Below are positions 1-8,239 of a stretch of DNA of 64,000 nucleotides, piece by piece. The position numbers and the translations under genes are program-made. Numbering within the stretch: position 1 is the first letter of the stretch; the number at the start of each line of letters is the position of its first letter. The stretch spans positions 340,140-404,139 of the forward strand of contig NZ_JBGGTQ010000005.1 in assembly GCF_041320705.1 (NCBI RefSeq), written 5' to 3'. Below the pieces are notes generated by a model. That model was not told where the DNA came from and made no database searches. It saw only the letters and a program-made list of their open reading frames with translations. The stretch is from Kineococcus mangrovi (GTDB taxonomy: Bacteria; Actinomycetota; Actinomycetes; Actinomycetales; Kineococcaceae).

Positions 1-435
1 CGGCTGGTCAGCGTGGAGGGCCGCTGGTACCTGGAGGCCTGGTGCCACCGCGCCGAGGGCGTGCGGCTGTTCCGCGTCGACCGCGTCGAGACCGCGCAGG
101 TCCTGGACGTCGACGGGACCCCGCCGTCGCGGGCGCAGTCCCGGGACGTGGCAACCGACCTGTTCCGGCCCAGCCCCGACGACCTCGTCGTGACGGTCGA
201 CCTGGCCCCGCAGGCCGCCTGGGTCGTCGACTACTACCCCGTGGAGTCCGTGCAGGAGGCCCCCGAGGACGCCTGGGAGGAGGCCTCGCTGCGGGTGCGG
301 GTGCGCACGGCCGACACCTCCTGGGTGCACCGGCTGCTGCTGCGGCTGGGGGCCGGGGCCCGCGTCGTCGACCCGCCGGAGCTGGCCGTGCAGGTCCGTG
401 ACGCAGCGTCGGCGGCCCTGGCCCGTTACGCCTGA
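1..435 (+). CDS. pafC: WYL-domain regulator, C-terminal part (PafC-like, partial)
   Basis: The frame is open from base 1, so the true start lies outside the window; 144 codons remain. The WYL core is visible near the beginning (GRWYLEAWCHRAEGVRLFRV), followed by the acidic WCX-like C-terminal half ending RYA. WYL domains sense nucleic-acid or small-molecule ligands, and the PafB/PafC pair of actinobacteria activates a LexA-independent DNA damage response. Naming it PafC rests on context: in actinobacteria pafC is commonly followed by tatA and tatC, as it is here after one small gene. Another WYL regulator remains possible. Confidence 0.75.
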   Translation, partial: RLVSVEGRWYLEAWCHRAEGVRLFRVDRVETAQVLDVDGTPPSRAQSRDVATDLFRPSPDDLVVTVDLAPQAAWVVDYYPVESVQEAPEDAWEEASLRVRVRTADTSWVHRLLLRLGAGARVVDPPELAVQVRDAASAALARYA

Positions 436-599
436 GGCGCTGCTCTCACCGGGTCGGCCCAGTGTGGAACACACGCCCGCGGGAGCTGTCAAGGTCGGCC
501 CGAACTCGCTGTTCAAGGGATCACCGGAGCGTGCCGAAGCAGTGGGTGTCGGACGGCGGGGTCGCCGCCGGACCAACACACGGACGAGAGGTGCACGAC

Positions 600-938
600 A
601 TGACCACGATCAAGGCTTCCTGCCCCTGCTGCGGCGACGTCGAGCTCACGCCCAAGCAGGTCCGCCTCGTGGTCTGCTCGGCCAAGGAGCGCTCCTTCTA
701 CGCGTTCGGCTGCCCCAAGTGCAAGGACGAGGTCCGCAAGCCCGCCGGTGAGGACGTCGTCGCGCTGCTGGTCTCCGGCGGTGTCGCCGTCGAGCGCTGG
801 ACCATCCCGGCCGAGGCCATGGAGACCCACACCGGCTCCAGCATCGCCTGGGACGACGTCCTGGACTTCGCCCTCGTCCTCGACTCCTGCGACGACCTCG
901 CCTCGCTGGCCGCCCGCGGTCTGCGCACGGTGCGCTGA
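600..938 (+). CDS. Small Cys-rich protein of unknown function (zinc-ribbon-like)
   Basis: A 112-residue protein. I chose the ATG at 600 because GAGAGG lies about 8 nt upstream; the frame is open further upstream without support. The N-terminus has two Cys pairs spaced like a zinc ribbon (CPCCGDVEL near residues 8-16 and CPKCKDEV near 39-46), followed by an acidic helical C-terminal half. It has no signal peptide or membrane segment, so it is probably cytoplasmic. A strong hairpin follows, so it is likely transcribed alone or with pafC. I recognise no named family; zinc binding is an inference from Cys spacing. Confidence 0.7.
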   Translation: MTTIKASCPCCGDVELTPKQVRLVVCSAKERSFYAFGCPKCKDEVRKPAGEDVVALLVSGGVAVERWTIPAEAMETHTGSSIAWDDVLDFALVLDSCDDLASLAARGLRTVR

Positions 939-960
939 GCCCGCCCCCACACCTCTCCTG

Positions 961-1000
961 GAGCCGCCCCGCGGACGCCTCGGCGTCGGCGGGGCGGCTC
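961..1000 (+). terminator. Intrinsic-terminator-like hairpin after the Cys-rich gene
   Basis: A 12-bp GC stem (961-972 with 989-1000) encloses a second 6-bp stem (974-979 with 982-987) and a 2-nt tip. No U-run follows, as is usual in very GC-rich actinobacteria. It separates the Cys-rich gene from the tatA promoter region. Confidence 0.7.
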
Positions 1001-1142
1001 GAGTGCTTCCCGGGAGTTCCCCGAGGATCCCCCGGCAGGACGCCGCCGGACCACCACCGGAGCGACTCGGAGCGCGTGCTTGTCCCACGTGCAGGCGTCG
1101 GCGACGTACGATGGCCGCGCAACGACCGACACTGGAGGACTG

Positions 1143-1445
1143 ATGTTCCGCAACCTCGTCGACCACCCGTGGGTGCTCGTCATCCTCGTCGTCCTGATCA
1201 TCGCGTTGTTCGGCAGCAAGCGCCTGCCCGACGCCGCGCGTGGCCTGGGCCGCTCGATGCGCATCTTCAAGTCCGAGGTCAAGGAGATGAAGAACGACGG
1301 CAAGGAGGAGACCAAGGCGTCCCCCTCCACCACCGCCACCGCTCCGACCCGCACCGAGGACACCGAGCCGACCGCGCTCGAGGCCAAGCTCGCCGCCGAG
1401 GACGCGGCGCAGAAGAACGCCGAGCAGCAGTCGCGCGCCTCCTGA
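1143..1445 (+). CDS. tatA: Sec-independent translocase subunit TatA
   Basis: A 100-residue TatA/E-family protein. It has one N-terminal membrane helix (about residues 9-23), the conserved [16 protein letters not shown] hinge and amphipathic helix, then a charged, Thr/Ala/Glu-rich tail. TatA oligomers form the pore of the twin-arginine pathway, which exports folded proteins across the cytoplasmic membrane. The ATG at 1143 is preceded by GGAGG at a 4-nt spacing. A TACGAT hexamer at 1107-1112 may be the -10 element. tatC starts 28 nt downstream, so the two form an operon. The twin-arginine DyP peroxidase at 56144-57487 is a likely client. Confidence 0.95.
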   Translation: MFRNLVDHPWVLVILVVLIIALFGSKRLPDAARGLGRSMRIFKSEVKEMKNDGKEETKASPSTTATAPTRTEDTEPTALEAKLAAEDAAQKNAEQQSRAS

Positions 1446-1473
1446 CCCGCCGCACCGAGCACCCGCCGCTGAC

Positions 1474-2343
1474 ATGGCCGTGACCACCGTCCGCCGACGC
1501 CGCACGCCCCGGGACCCCGAGGGGCGCATGCCCCTCATGGACCACCTCAGGGAGCTGCGCAACCGCGCGGTCAAGGCGGGGATCTTCCTGGTCCTCGGCA
1601 GCATCCTCGGCTGGTTCCTGTGGCGCGGGTGGGGCGAGGCGTTCTGGCGGGTCCCGTCCTTCTCGGGGGGGATCTTCGGTCTGCTGCAGGACCCGATCCT
1701 CACCGAGGCGGCACGGCGCAACACGCTCGTCTCGATCAACTTCGGGCAGGTCGGCTCCGCCTTCGACTTCGCCATCAAGGGTGCGATCTGGGTCGGGGTC
1801 CTCATCTCGAGCCCCTTCTGGTTGTGGCAGTTCTGGGCGTTCATCACCCCCGGGCTGACCCGCAAGGAGAAGCGCTACGCCGTCGGCTTCATCGCCGCCG
1901 CGGTGCCGCTGTTCCTCGCCGGCGCGGCGATCGCCTACTCCGTCCTGCCCAACGCCATGGCCTTCCTCATCGGCTTCACCCCCGAGGACGGCTCGAACGT
2001 CATCGACGCGCAGATCTACCTCAGCTTCTGCATGCGCATCATCCTGGCCTTCGGGCTCGGGTTCCTGCTGCCCGTCGTCCTCGTGGGCCTGAACTTCGCC
2101 CACCTGGTCTCCGGCCGGACGATCGTCAAGCAGTGGCGCATCAGCGTCTTCCTCAGCTTCCTGTTCTCCGCGCTCGTGACGCCGACGTCCGACATCACGA
2201 CGATGCTGCTGCTGGCGCTGCCGCTGCTCGTCCTGTTCGGCATCGCGATGGTCATCTGCGTGCTGAACGACCGGCGCCGCAGCAAGAACTCCCCGGAGCC
2301 GGACTACGGGCACCTGTCCGACGACGAAGCCAGCACCATCTGA
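1474..2343 (+). CDS. tatC: Sec-independent translocase subunit TatC
   Basis: A 289-residue polytopic membrane protein. The N-terminal MPLMDHLRELRNR is the diagnostic TatC cytoplasmic segment that binds the twin-arginine signal, and about six hydrophobic helices follow, including FWLWQFWAFITPGLTRKEKR. The charged tail ends DDEASTI. TatC is the receptor of the Tat translocon and works with TatA. It has no clear Shine-Dalgarno, so translation is probably coupled to tatA. The next gene begins 5 nt after its stop, extending the operon to a lipid kinase. Confidence 0.95.
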   Translation: MAVTTVRRRRTPRDPEGRMPLMDHLRELRNRAVKAGIFLVLGSILGWFLWRGWGEAFWRVPSFSGGIFGLLQDPILTEAARRNTLVSINFGQVGSAFDFAIKGAIWVGVLISSPFWLWQFWAFITPGLTRKEKRYAVGFIAAAVPLFLAGAAIAYSVLPNAMAFLIGFTPEDGSNVIDAQIYLSFCMRIILAFGLGFLLPVVLVGLNFAHLVSGRTIVKQWRISVFLSFLFSALVTPTSDITTMLLLALPLLVLFGIAMVICVLNDRRRSKNSPEPDYGHLSDDEASTI

Positions 2344-2348
2344 CGCAG

Positions 2349-3272
2349 GTGAGCTCCAGGGGGCGGGTCGGCCTCCTCGTGAACCCGACGGCGGGTCGCG
2401 GGGACGGCCGCGCCGCGGGCACCCGGGTGCTGCAGACCCTGCGCTGCCTCGGTCACGACGTGACCGACCTGTCCGGCCCGGACCTGGCGCAGGTCTCCCG
2501 CACGGCCCGCGAGCGCACGGGCGAGTTCGAGGCCCTCGTCGTCGTCGGCGGCGACGGCCTCGTGCACGCCGGGGTCGAGGCCGTCGCCGGCACCGGCACC
2601 CCGCTGGGCATCGTCCCGGCCGGGACGGGCAACGACATCGCCCGTGGTCTGGACCTCGCCCTGGGGAACCCGGTGGCCGCCGCGGAGTCCGTCGCCCGGG
2701 CCCTGCACGCCGGCAGCCACCGCCGCGTCGACGCCGTCCGCGTCGAGCACGCCGGTGGTGCGGGCTGGTTCGCCAGCATCCTCTCCTCCGGCGTGGACGC
2801 CCTCATCAACGATCGCGCCAACGCGTGGCGCTGGCCCAGGGGCCCGGCCCGCTACACGCTCGCCGCGCTGCGGGAGCTGGTGGTGGTGCGGGCGGTGCCC
2901 GTGCGCCTGACCCTCGACGGCGTCGCCCACGACCTCGACAGCCTCCTCGTCGCGGTCGCCAACACCCGCTGCTACGGCGGCGGCATCCTCATGGCCCCCG
3001 AGGCCGACCCCGCCGACGGCCTGCTCGACGTGGTCGTCGTGGACCGCCTCAGCCCGGTGGCGGCGTTGCAGCTGTTCCCGCGCGCCCGGCGCGGCCGGCA
3101 CGTCGGGCTGCCCGAGGTCAGGGTCCACCGGGCCCGGCGCGTGGTGCTCGAACCCCTGGGCGACGGGGGGCGGGAAGGGCGCAGACCCCGGCCCCACGCC
3201 GACGGTGAACCCCTCGGCGGGACGCCCGTGACCTGCGAGGTCGTGCCGGGGGCCCTGACCGTCCTGGCGTGA
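2349..3272 (+). CDS. Diacylglycerol/sphingosine kinase-like lipid kinase
   Basis: A 307-residue member of the DagK/LCBK family. Visible motifs are VGLLVNPTAGRGDG near residues 6-19, VVVGGDGLVHAGVEA near 63-77 (the family GGDGT box has L for T here) and GIVPAGTGNDIARGL near 85-99, which bind ATP and the lipid. Such enzymes phosphorylate diacylglycerol or related lipids for membrane lipid recycling. I chose the GTG at 2349, 5 nt after the tatC stop, because it leaves a normal short N-terminus; the frame stays open far upstream only as a tatC shadow. The substrate is not determinable from sequence. Confidence 0.88.
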   Translation: MSSRGRVGLLVNPTAGRGDGRAAGTRVLQTLRCLGHDVTDLSGPDLAQVSRTARERTGEFEALVVVGGDGLVHAGVEAVAGTGTPLGIVPAGTGNDIARGLDLALGNPVAAAESVARALHAGSHRRVDAVRVEHAGGAGWFASILSSGVDALINDRANAWRWPRGPARYTLAALRELVVVRAVPVRLTLDGVAHDLDSLLVAVANTRCYGGGILMAPEADPADGLLDVVVVDRLSPVAALQLFPRARRGRHVGLPEVRVHRARRVVLEPLGDGGREGRRPRPHADGEPLGGTPVTCEVVPGALTVLA

Positions 3273-3293
3273 GCGGGCCCGGGGACCACGATG

Positions 3294-3299
3294 TACTGT
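3294..3299 (+). promoter_or_regulatory. -10 element of a leaderless promoter for the helicase gene
   Basis: TACTGT ends 7 nt before the ATG at 3307, and no Shine-Dalgarno is present. This places the predicted transcription start on or next to the start codon. The same arrangement recurs at 17 other genes in the window. Confidence 0.6.
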
Positions 3300-3306
3300 C
3301 GCGACC

Positions 3307-6123
3307 ATGGCAAGCCCCGCGGAACGCTACGCGGCAGCGCGCCGCCGCACCGAGGAGTCCCGCACCGAGCTCGCGCAGTTCGCCGGCACCCTCGGGTTCG
3401 ACCTCGACGGTTTCCAGCTGCAGGCGTGCCAGGCCCTGGAGTCCGGTCGCGGTGTCCTCGTCGCCGCCCCCACCGGTGCCGGCAAGACGGTGGTGGGCGA
3501 GTTCGCCGCCCACCTGGCCCTGCGCACCGGCCGCAAGGCGTTCTACACCACGCCCATCAAGGCGCTGTCGAACCAGAAGTACGCCGAGCTCGTCGCCCGG
3601 CACGGCTCCGGTGCCGTCGGTCTGCTCACCGGGGACAACTCGGTCAACGGTGAGGCGCCCGTCGTCGTCATGACGACCGAGGTGCTGCGCAACATGCTGT
3701 ACGCCGGGTCCTCCCTGCTCGACGGCCTCGGCTACGTCGTCATGGACGAGGTGCACTACCTCGCCGACCGCTCCCGCGGGGCGGTCTGGGAGGAGGTGAT
3801 CATCCACCTGCCCTCCGACGTCGTCGTCGCCTCGTTGTCGGCGACCGTCAGCAACGCCGAGGAGTTCGGGGCGTGGCTGGACACCGTCCGCGGGGACACC
3901 GAGGTGGTGGTCTCCGAGCACCGTCCCGTCCCGCTGTGGCAGCACCTGCTCGTCGGGAACCGCCTGTACGACCTGTTCACCGACCCCGACGGCGACCCGC
4001 TGGAGGGCGATGAGGGGTCCCTCGTGCCCGGCGCGATCGTCAACCCCGAGCTCGTCGCGATGTCCCGCCAGCAGGTCCGCACCGACCGGCTCGCCTCGCA
4101 CCCCGGGCGTGGCCGGCGGCGCGGGCAGGCCCGGCCCGCCCCCCGCGGCGGTGGTGGTGGTGGGCACGTCGGTGGGGGCCGGCGCCCGGCCTCGCGGGCG
4201 CAGGTGCTCGACACCCTCGACCAGGCGGGGCTGCTGCCGGCCATCACGTTCATCTTCAGCCGCGCCGGCTGCGACGCGGCCGTGGAGCAGTGCGTGGCGT
4301 GGGGGCTGCGGCTCACCACGCCGGAGGAGGGCAAGGAGATCCGCGCCGTCGCCGAGGAGCGCTGCGCGGAGATCCCCAGCTCCGACCTGGCCGTCCTGGG
4401 CTACTGGGGCTGGCTGGAGGGGCTGGAACGCGGCCTGGCCGCCCACCACGCCGGGATGCTGCCGGTGTTCAAGGAGACCGTCGAGCACCTGTTCGCCCGC
4501 GGCCTGGTCAAGGCCGTGTTCGCCACCGAGACCCTCGCCCTGGGCGTGAACATGCCGGCGCGCTCGGTGGTGCTGGAGAAGCTCGTGAAGTGGAACGGGC
4601 AGACCCACGTCGACGTGACGCCGGGGGAGTACACCCAGCTCACCGGCCGCGCGGGCCGGCGCGGAATCGACGTGGAGGGCCACGCCGTCGTCGTCTGGTC
4701 CGGCAGCACCGACCCCGAGGCGGTCGCCGGGCTCGCCTCGCGGCGCACGTGGCCGCTGCGCTCCAGCTTCCGCCCGACGTACAACATGGCCGTCAACCTC
4801 GTCGAGCAGGTCGGGCGCGACCGGGCCCGCGACATCCTGGAGACGTCGTTCGCGCAGTTCCAGGCCGACCGCGCCGTCGTCGGGCAGGCCCAGCAGATCA
4901 AGAACCAGACCGAGGCCCTCGCCGGGTACGCCGAGGCGATGACGTGCCACCTGGGGGACTTCGGGGAGTACTTCGCGCTGCGGCAGGCCGTCGGGGACCG
5001 GGAGAAGGACCTGTCCCGCGCCGGGGCGGCCGCCCGGCGCGCCGAGGCCCGCGCCACGGTCGAGAACCTGTCCCGCGGGGACGTGGTCCGGCTGCCGGGG
5101 GGCCGCCGGTCCAGCTTCGGCGTCGTGCTGGACCTGGTGCCGGGCAGGGGTTTCGACGGCCCCTCGCCCCGGATCCTGTCCCAGGACCGGCAGGTGCGGA
5201 CCATCGACGTCCACGACTTCTCCGGCGCCGTCGACCCGGTCGCCCGGGTCCGCGTCCCGAAGGGCTTCAACTGGCGGTCCCCGCAGGAGCGGCGCGACCT
5301 CGCCTCCTCGCTGCGCAACGCCCTCGCCGAGACCGGCGGGGGTGACCCGCCGCCGCGGCGCCGGCAGGGCTCGGGCGCGCAGGAGGACGCCGAGCTGGCC
5401 CGGCTGCGCGAGGCCGTGCGCGCCCACCCCTGCCACGGTTGCGCGCAGCGGGAGGAGCACGCCCGCTGGGCCGTGCGCGAGGAGAAGCTGCGCCGGGACA
5501 CCCAGGGGTTGCAGCGCAAGATCGAGGGCCGCACCGGCACCATCGCCCGGACCTTCGACCGGGTGTGCGACCTGCTGGCCGAGCTGGGGTACCTCACCGC
5601 CGACGGCGGTGCCGTCACCGACGCCGGGCGCACCCTGCGCCGGATCAACGCCGAGACGGACCTGCTCGTGGCGCAGTGCCTGCGCCAGGGCGCCTGGTCG
5701 GGGCTGCCACCGGCCGACCTGGCCGCGGCGGTGTCCACCCTCGTGCACGAGTCCCGCCGCGACGAGGGCGGCCGGCCCGACCGGATCCCGCGCCGCACCG
5801 AGAACGCGATCGCCGCGACGCACCGGTTGTGGAGCGACCTCACCGACCGCGAGGACCACCACAAGGTGCCGATGACGCGGGAACCGGACCCGGGACTGGC
5901 GTGGGCGGTGCACCGGTGGGCCAGCGGGCACCGCCTGGACGCCGTGCTGCGCGAGGCCGACCTCGCCGCGGGCGACTTCGTCCGCCGCTGCAAGCAGCTG
6001 GTGGACCTGCTCGACCAGATCGGTGCCGCCTCGCTCGACCCGGGTCTGCGGTCCGCGGCGCGCGAGGCCGTCGACGCCGTCCGCCGCGGTGTCGTCGCCC
6101 ACACCTCCCTCACCGAGACCTGA
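3307..6123 (+). CDS. helY: Mtr4/Ski2-like DEVH-box helicase (HelY type)
   Basis: A 938-residue superfamily 2 helicase. Walker A is APTGAGKTVVG near residues 54-64, the DEVH box is near 147-150, and motif VI appears in QLTGRAGRRGID near residue 440. A C-terminal DSHCT-like helical domain (the ETDLLVAQCLRQGAW region) is typical of Mtr4/Ski2 RNA helicases, and the length matches mycobacterial HelY. The role is probably ATP-driven RNA unwinding during RNA processing or decay. A basic, Gly-rich insertion near residues 265-296 (GRGRRRGQARPA and a run of Gly) separates the two RecA-like lobes. It has its own leaderless-type promoter and ends at a 22-bp terminator hairpin. Confidence 0.92.
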   Translation: MASPAERYAAARRRTEESRTELAQFAGTLGFDLDGFQLQACQALESGRGVLVAAPTGAGKTVVGEFAAHLALRTGRKAFYTTPIKALSNQKYAELVARHGSGAVGLLTGDNSVNGEAPVVVMTTEVLRNMLYAGSSLLDGLGYVVMDEVHYLADRSRGAVWEEVIIHLPSDVVVASLSATVSNAEEFGAWLDTVRGDTEVVVSEHRPVPLWQHLLVGNRLYDLFTDPDGDPLEGDEGSLVPGAIVNPELVAMSRQQVRTDRLASHPGRGRRRGQARPAPRGGGGGGHVGGGRRPASRAQVLDTLDQAGLLPAITFIFSRAGCDAAVEQCVAWGLRLTTPEEGKEIRAVAEERCAEIPSSDLAVLGYWGWLEGLERGLAAHHAGMLPVFKETVEHLFARGLVKAVFATETLALGVNMPARSVVLEKLVKWNGQTHVDVTPGEYTQLTGRAGRRGIDVEGHAVVVWSGSTDPEAVAGLASRRTWPLRSSFRPTYNMAVNLVEQVGRDRARDILETSFAQFQADRAVVGQAQQIKNQTEALAGYAEAMTCHLGDFGEYFALRQAVGDREKDLSRAGAAARRAEARATVENLSRGDVVRLPGGRRSSFGVVLDLVPGRGFDGPSPRILSQDRQVRTIDVHDFSGAVDPVARVRVPKGFNWRSPQERRDLASSLRNALAETGGGDPPPRRRQGSGAQEDAELARLREAVRAHPCHGCAQREEHARWAVREEKLRRDTQGLQRKIEGRTGTIARTFDRVCDLLAELGYLTADGGAVTDAGRTLRRINAETDLLVAQCLRQGAWSGLPPADLAAAVSTLVHESRRDEGGRPDRIPRRTENAIAATHRLWSDLTDREDHHKVPMTREPDPGLAWAVHRWASGHRLDAVLREADLAAGDFVRRCKQLVDLLDQIGAASLDPGLRSAAREAVDAVRRGVVAHTSLTET

Positions 6124-6140
6124 GCGCGGCGCGGGTTCTG

Positions 6141-6189
6141 CCTCGTTGCCTCCCCGCGGCCGGTCATCGGCCGCGGGGAGGCAACGAGG
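6141..6189. terminator. Bidirectional terminator hairpin, 22-bp perfect stem
   Basis: Bases 6141-6162 pair perfectly with 6168-6189 around a 5-nt loop (gtcat). It lies between the converging helicase (plus) and exonuclease (minus) genes and probably ends both transcripts. Confidence 0.85.
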
Positions 6190-6202
6190 CCACTGCGCGC
6201 GG

Positions 6203-7135
6203 TCAGCCTCGAGCGAACGCGGCCAGGACGCGGTCGACGCTGGAGCGCAGGCCCCAGCGCTGCGCGAGCGCCTCCAGCCGTCCGGCGTCGGCGGGTGCGG
6301 TGGGCAGCGCGTCCTCGACCTCACCCAGCGGCACGTCCCGCACCGTCTGCACGACGACGGGCGCGGCGGCGAGGTAGTCCCGCGCGGCGAGCAGCTTGGC
6401 GCGCTGACCCGCCGGCAGCTGCGCACCGGGGTCGTCGGCGGCGGCGAGCAGGCCCGCGAGGTCGCCGTACCGGCTGACGAGCGCGGCCGCGGTCTTCTCC
6501 CCGATCCCGGCCACCCCGGGCAGCCCGTCGGAGGGGTCCCCGCGCAGGACGGCCGCGTCGGCGTAGGCCGGCCCGGTGCCGACGCCGTACCTGCCCCGCA
6601 GCCACGCCTGCGTGACGACCTCGGCCTTGCGGACGCCCTTGCCGCAGTAGAGGACGCGCACACCGGCGGCGTCGTCGACGAGCTGGAACAGGTCCCGGTC
6701 ACCGGTGACGACGTCGACGGGGTCACCGCTCGTCGCGGTGCAGCGGGTGGCGAGCGTGGCCATGACGTCGTCGGCCTCGTAGCCGGCGGCGCCCACCCGC
6801 GCGATCCCCAGCGCGGCGAGCACACCCGCGATGACGTCGACCTGGGGCAGCAGCAGGTCCGGGGCGTCCTCGGTGCCGTCGGCGCCGACGCGGTGGGCCT
6901 TGTACGAGGGCAGCGCGTCGACGCGGAAGGCCGGGCGCCAGTCCTCGTCCCAGCACGCCACCAGCCGGGTCGGGCCCCACGTGCCCACGAGGTGGGCCAG
7001 GGAGTCGAGGAACCCGCGCACCGCGTTGACCGGGGTGCCGTCCGGGGCCGTCACCGAGTCCGGCACACCGTGGAACGCGCGGAAGTACAAGGACGCGGAA
7101 TCGAGCAGCATCAGCCGACCGGCGGGGTGGGACAC
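6203..7135 (-). CDS. 5'-3' exonuclease (Pol I N-terminal nuclease-like)
   Basis: A 310-residue stand-alone 5' nuclease of the FEN/Pol I family. The N-terminal LLDSASLYFRAFHG carries the first metal-binding Asp, GYEADDVMATLA and VVTGDRDLFQLVDD carry the central acidic cluster, and the helix-hairpin-helix region LRGDPSDGLPGVAGIGEKTA binds the flap DNA. It probably removes RNA primers or flaps in replication and repair. I chose the GTG at 7135 (start VSHPAGRL) because GGGAG lies about 10 nt upstream; the ATG at 7111 is an alternative. The longer open frame upstream is an antisense shadow of the lipoprotein gene. Confidence 0.9.
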   Translation of the reverse strand: MSHPAGRLMLLDSASLYFRAFHGVPDSVTAPDGTPVNAVRGFLDSLAHLVGTWGPTRLVACWDEDWRPAFRVDALPSYKAHRVGADGTEDAPDLLLPQVDVIAGVLAALGIARVGAAGYEADDVMATLATRCTATSGDPVDVVTGDRDLFQLVDDAAGVRVLYCGKGVRKAEVVTQAWLRGRYGVGTGPAYADAAVLRGDPSDGLPGVAGIGEKTAAALVSRYGDLAGLLAAADDPGAQLPAGQRAKLLAARDYLAAAPVVVQTVRDVPLGEVEDALPTAPADAGRLEALAQRWGLRSSVDRVLAAFARG

Positions 7136-7286
7136 GCGGGGCAGTCTCCCAGAGCCCTGCCTCCGGGGGCGGGGGTCATCCGGACGGAGCGGACGAAGGC
7201 ACCGTACGGGTGACCCGGACAGGCGACCGGCCGCGCAGACTGTGACAGTAGTCCCGCACATCAACGGCTCGACCAGGGGGAACACC

Positions 7287-8183
7287 ATGACCACGCACTC
7301 GACCACTCGCCCGACCTCGCGGCGCCGGCGCCGCATCGGGACGCTGGCGGCCGGCGGTGCGGTCGTCCTCGCGCTCGGCCTGGGGGCCTGCGGTGGCGGC
7401 GACGACTCCGCCTCCGGCACCCCGTCGCAGGGCACGGCGGCCTCCTCGCCCGCCACCCAGCTCACCGCGTTCGAGGCGGTCAAGGCCTCGGCGCGCAACT
7501 CCGAGGAAGCCGGGAGCGCGAAGTTCGCGCTGACGATGTCCGGCACCGGCGAGGCGGCCTCCGTCGGGGACGTCTCGGCCGAGGGGTCCTTCGACTCGGC
7601 CCAGGGCGCCGTCGAGATGACGATGACCCTGCCCGCGCAGGCCGGCGGGACCGAGCTGACCATGCGCCTCGTCGACGGCACGGCGTACCTGTCCGGCGCC
7701 CCGCTGACGGCCGAGGGCCAGTGGGTGCAGGTGCCGCTGGACCAGATGGGCGCCGCCGGCGTGGACACCGCCGCGATGGACCCGACCCAGCAGCTCCAGC
7801 AGCTGCAGGCCGTGGCCGAGGACGTTCGGGAGCTGCCGGCGCAGGACGTCCGCGGCGTCCAGGCCAAGGGGTACTCCGGCACCATCGACGCCGCGAAGGC
7901 GATCGAGCAGCTGCCCGCCGAGCAGCAGACGCAGGAGGCGAAGGAAGCCGCCGCGCAGGTGGGCTCCATCCCCTTCACCCTCTACGTCGACGACCAGGAC
8001 CGCCCGGTCCGCATGACCGAGGAGGTCACCGTCGAGGGCTCCACGCTGAACGTCCAGATGGACTTCTTCGACTGGGGCTCGACGGTCGACGTGGCGGCTC
8101 CGGACCCGGCCACCGTCACGGAGATGCCCGGGGCGGGTGCGATGACCGGGGGGACGACCGGCGAGGCGCCGGCCGCCGCCTGA
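7287..8183 (+). CDS. LppX/LprG-like secreted lipoprotein
   Basis: A 298-residue lipoprotein. The Arg-rich n-region (RRRRR) is followed by a hydrophobic stretch and a lipobox ending LGACGGG, so Cys is near residue 35. A Ser/Thr/Ala-rich linker leads to an all-beta domain with repeated strands (VSAEGSFDSAQGAVEMTM and FTLYVDDQDRPVRMTEEV), resembling the LppX/LprG/LprA half-barrel fold that carries lipids across the mycobacterial envelope. AGGGGG lies 6 nt before the ATG. The family assignment comes from the strand pattern and is moderate; lipidation would depend on the lnt-type pathway encoded nearby. Confidence 0.75.
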   Translation: MTTHSTTRPTSRRRRRIGTLAAGGAVVLALGLGACGGGDDSASGTPSQGTAASSPATQLTAFEAVKASARNSEEAGSAKFALTMSGTGEAASVGDVSAEGSFDSAQGAVEMTMTLPAQAGGTELTMRLVDGTAYLSGAPLTAEGQWVQVPLDQMGAAGVDTAAMDPTQQLQQLQAVAEDVRELPAQDVRGVQAKGYSGTIDAAKAIEQLPAEQQTQEAKEAAAQVGSIPFTLYVDDQDRPVRMTEEVTVEGSTLNVQMDFFDWGSTVDVAAPDPATVTEMPGAGAMTGGTTGEAPAAA

Positions 8184-8195
8184 GGCACCTGACCG

Positions 8196-8239
8196 ACGGT
8201 CCACGTCGGGCGGCTCCTACGCTGCCCGACGTGGACCGT
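8196..8239. repeat. Perfect 16-bp inverted repeat spanning a promoter and start codon
   Basis: Bases 8196-8211 are the exact reverse complement of 8224-8239, separated by a 12-nt loop that contains TACGCT (8218-8223). TACGCT lies 7 nt before the GTG at 8231, so it is the likely -10 of a leaderless amidohydrolase mRNA. Read-through RNA from the lipoprotein gene would fold into a terminator-like hairpin, while RNA started at 8231 would contain only the 3' arm. Confidence 0.75.

Noticed and set aside
3118..6825. Very long minus-strand open frame of over 1200 codons
   Set aside because: It lies opposite the certain helicase gene, and its sequence is Pro/Arg/Gly-rich without any domain. It is a GC-bias shadow.
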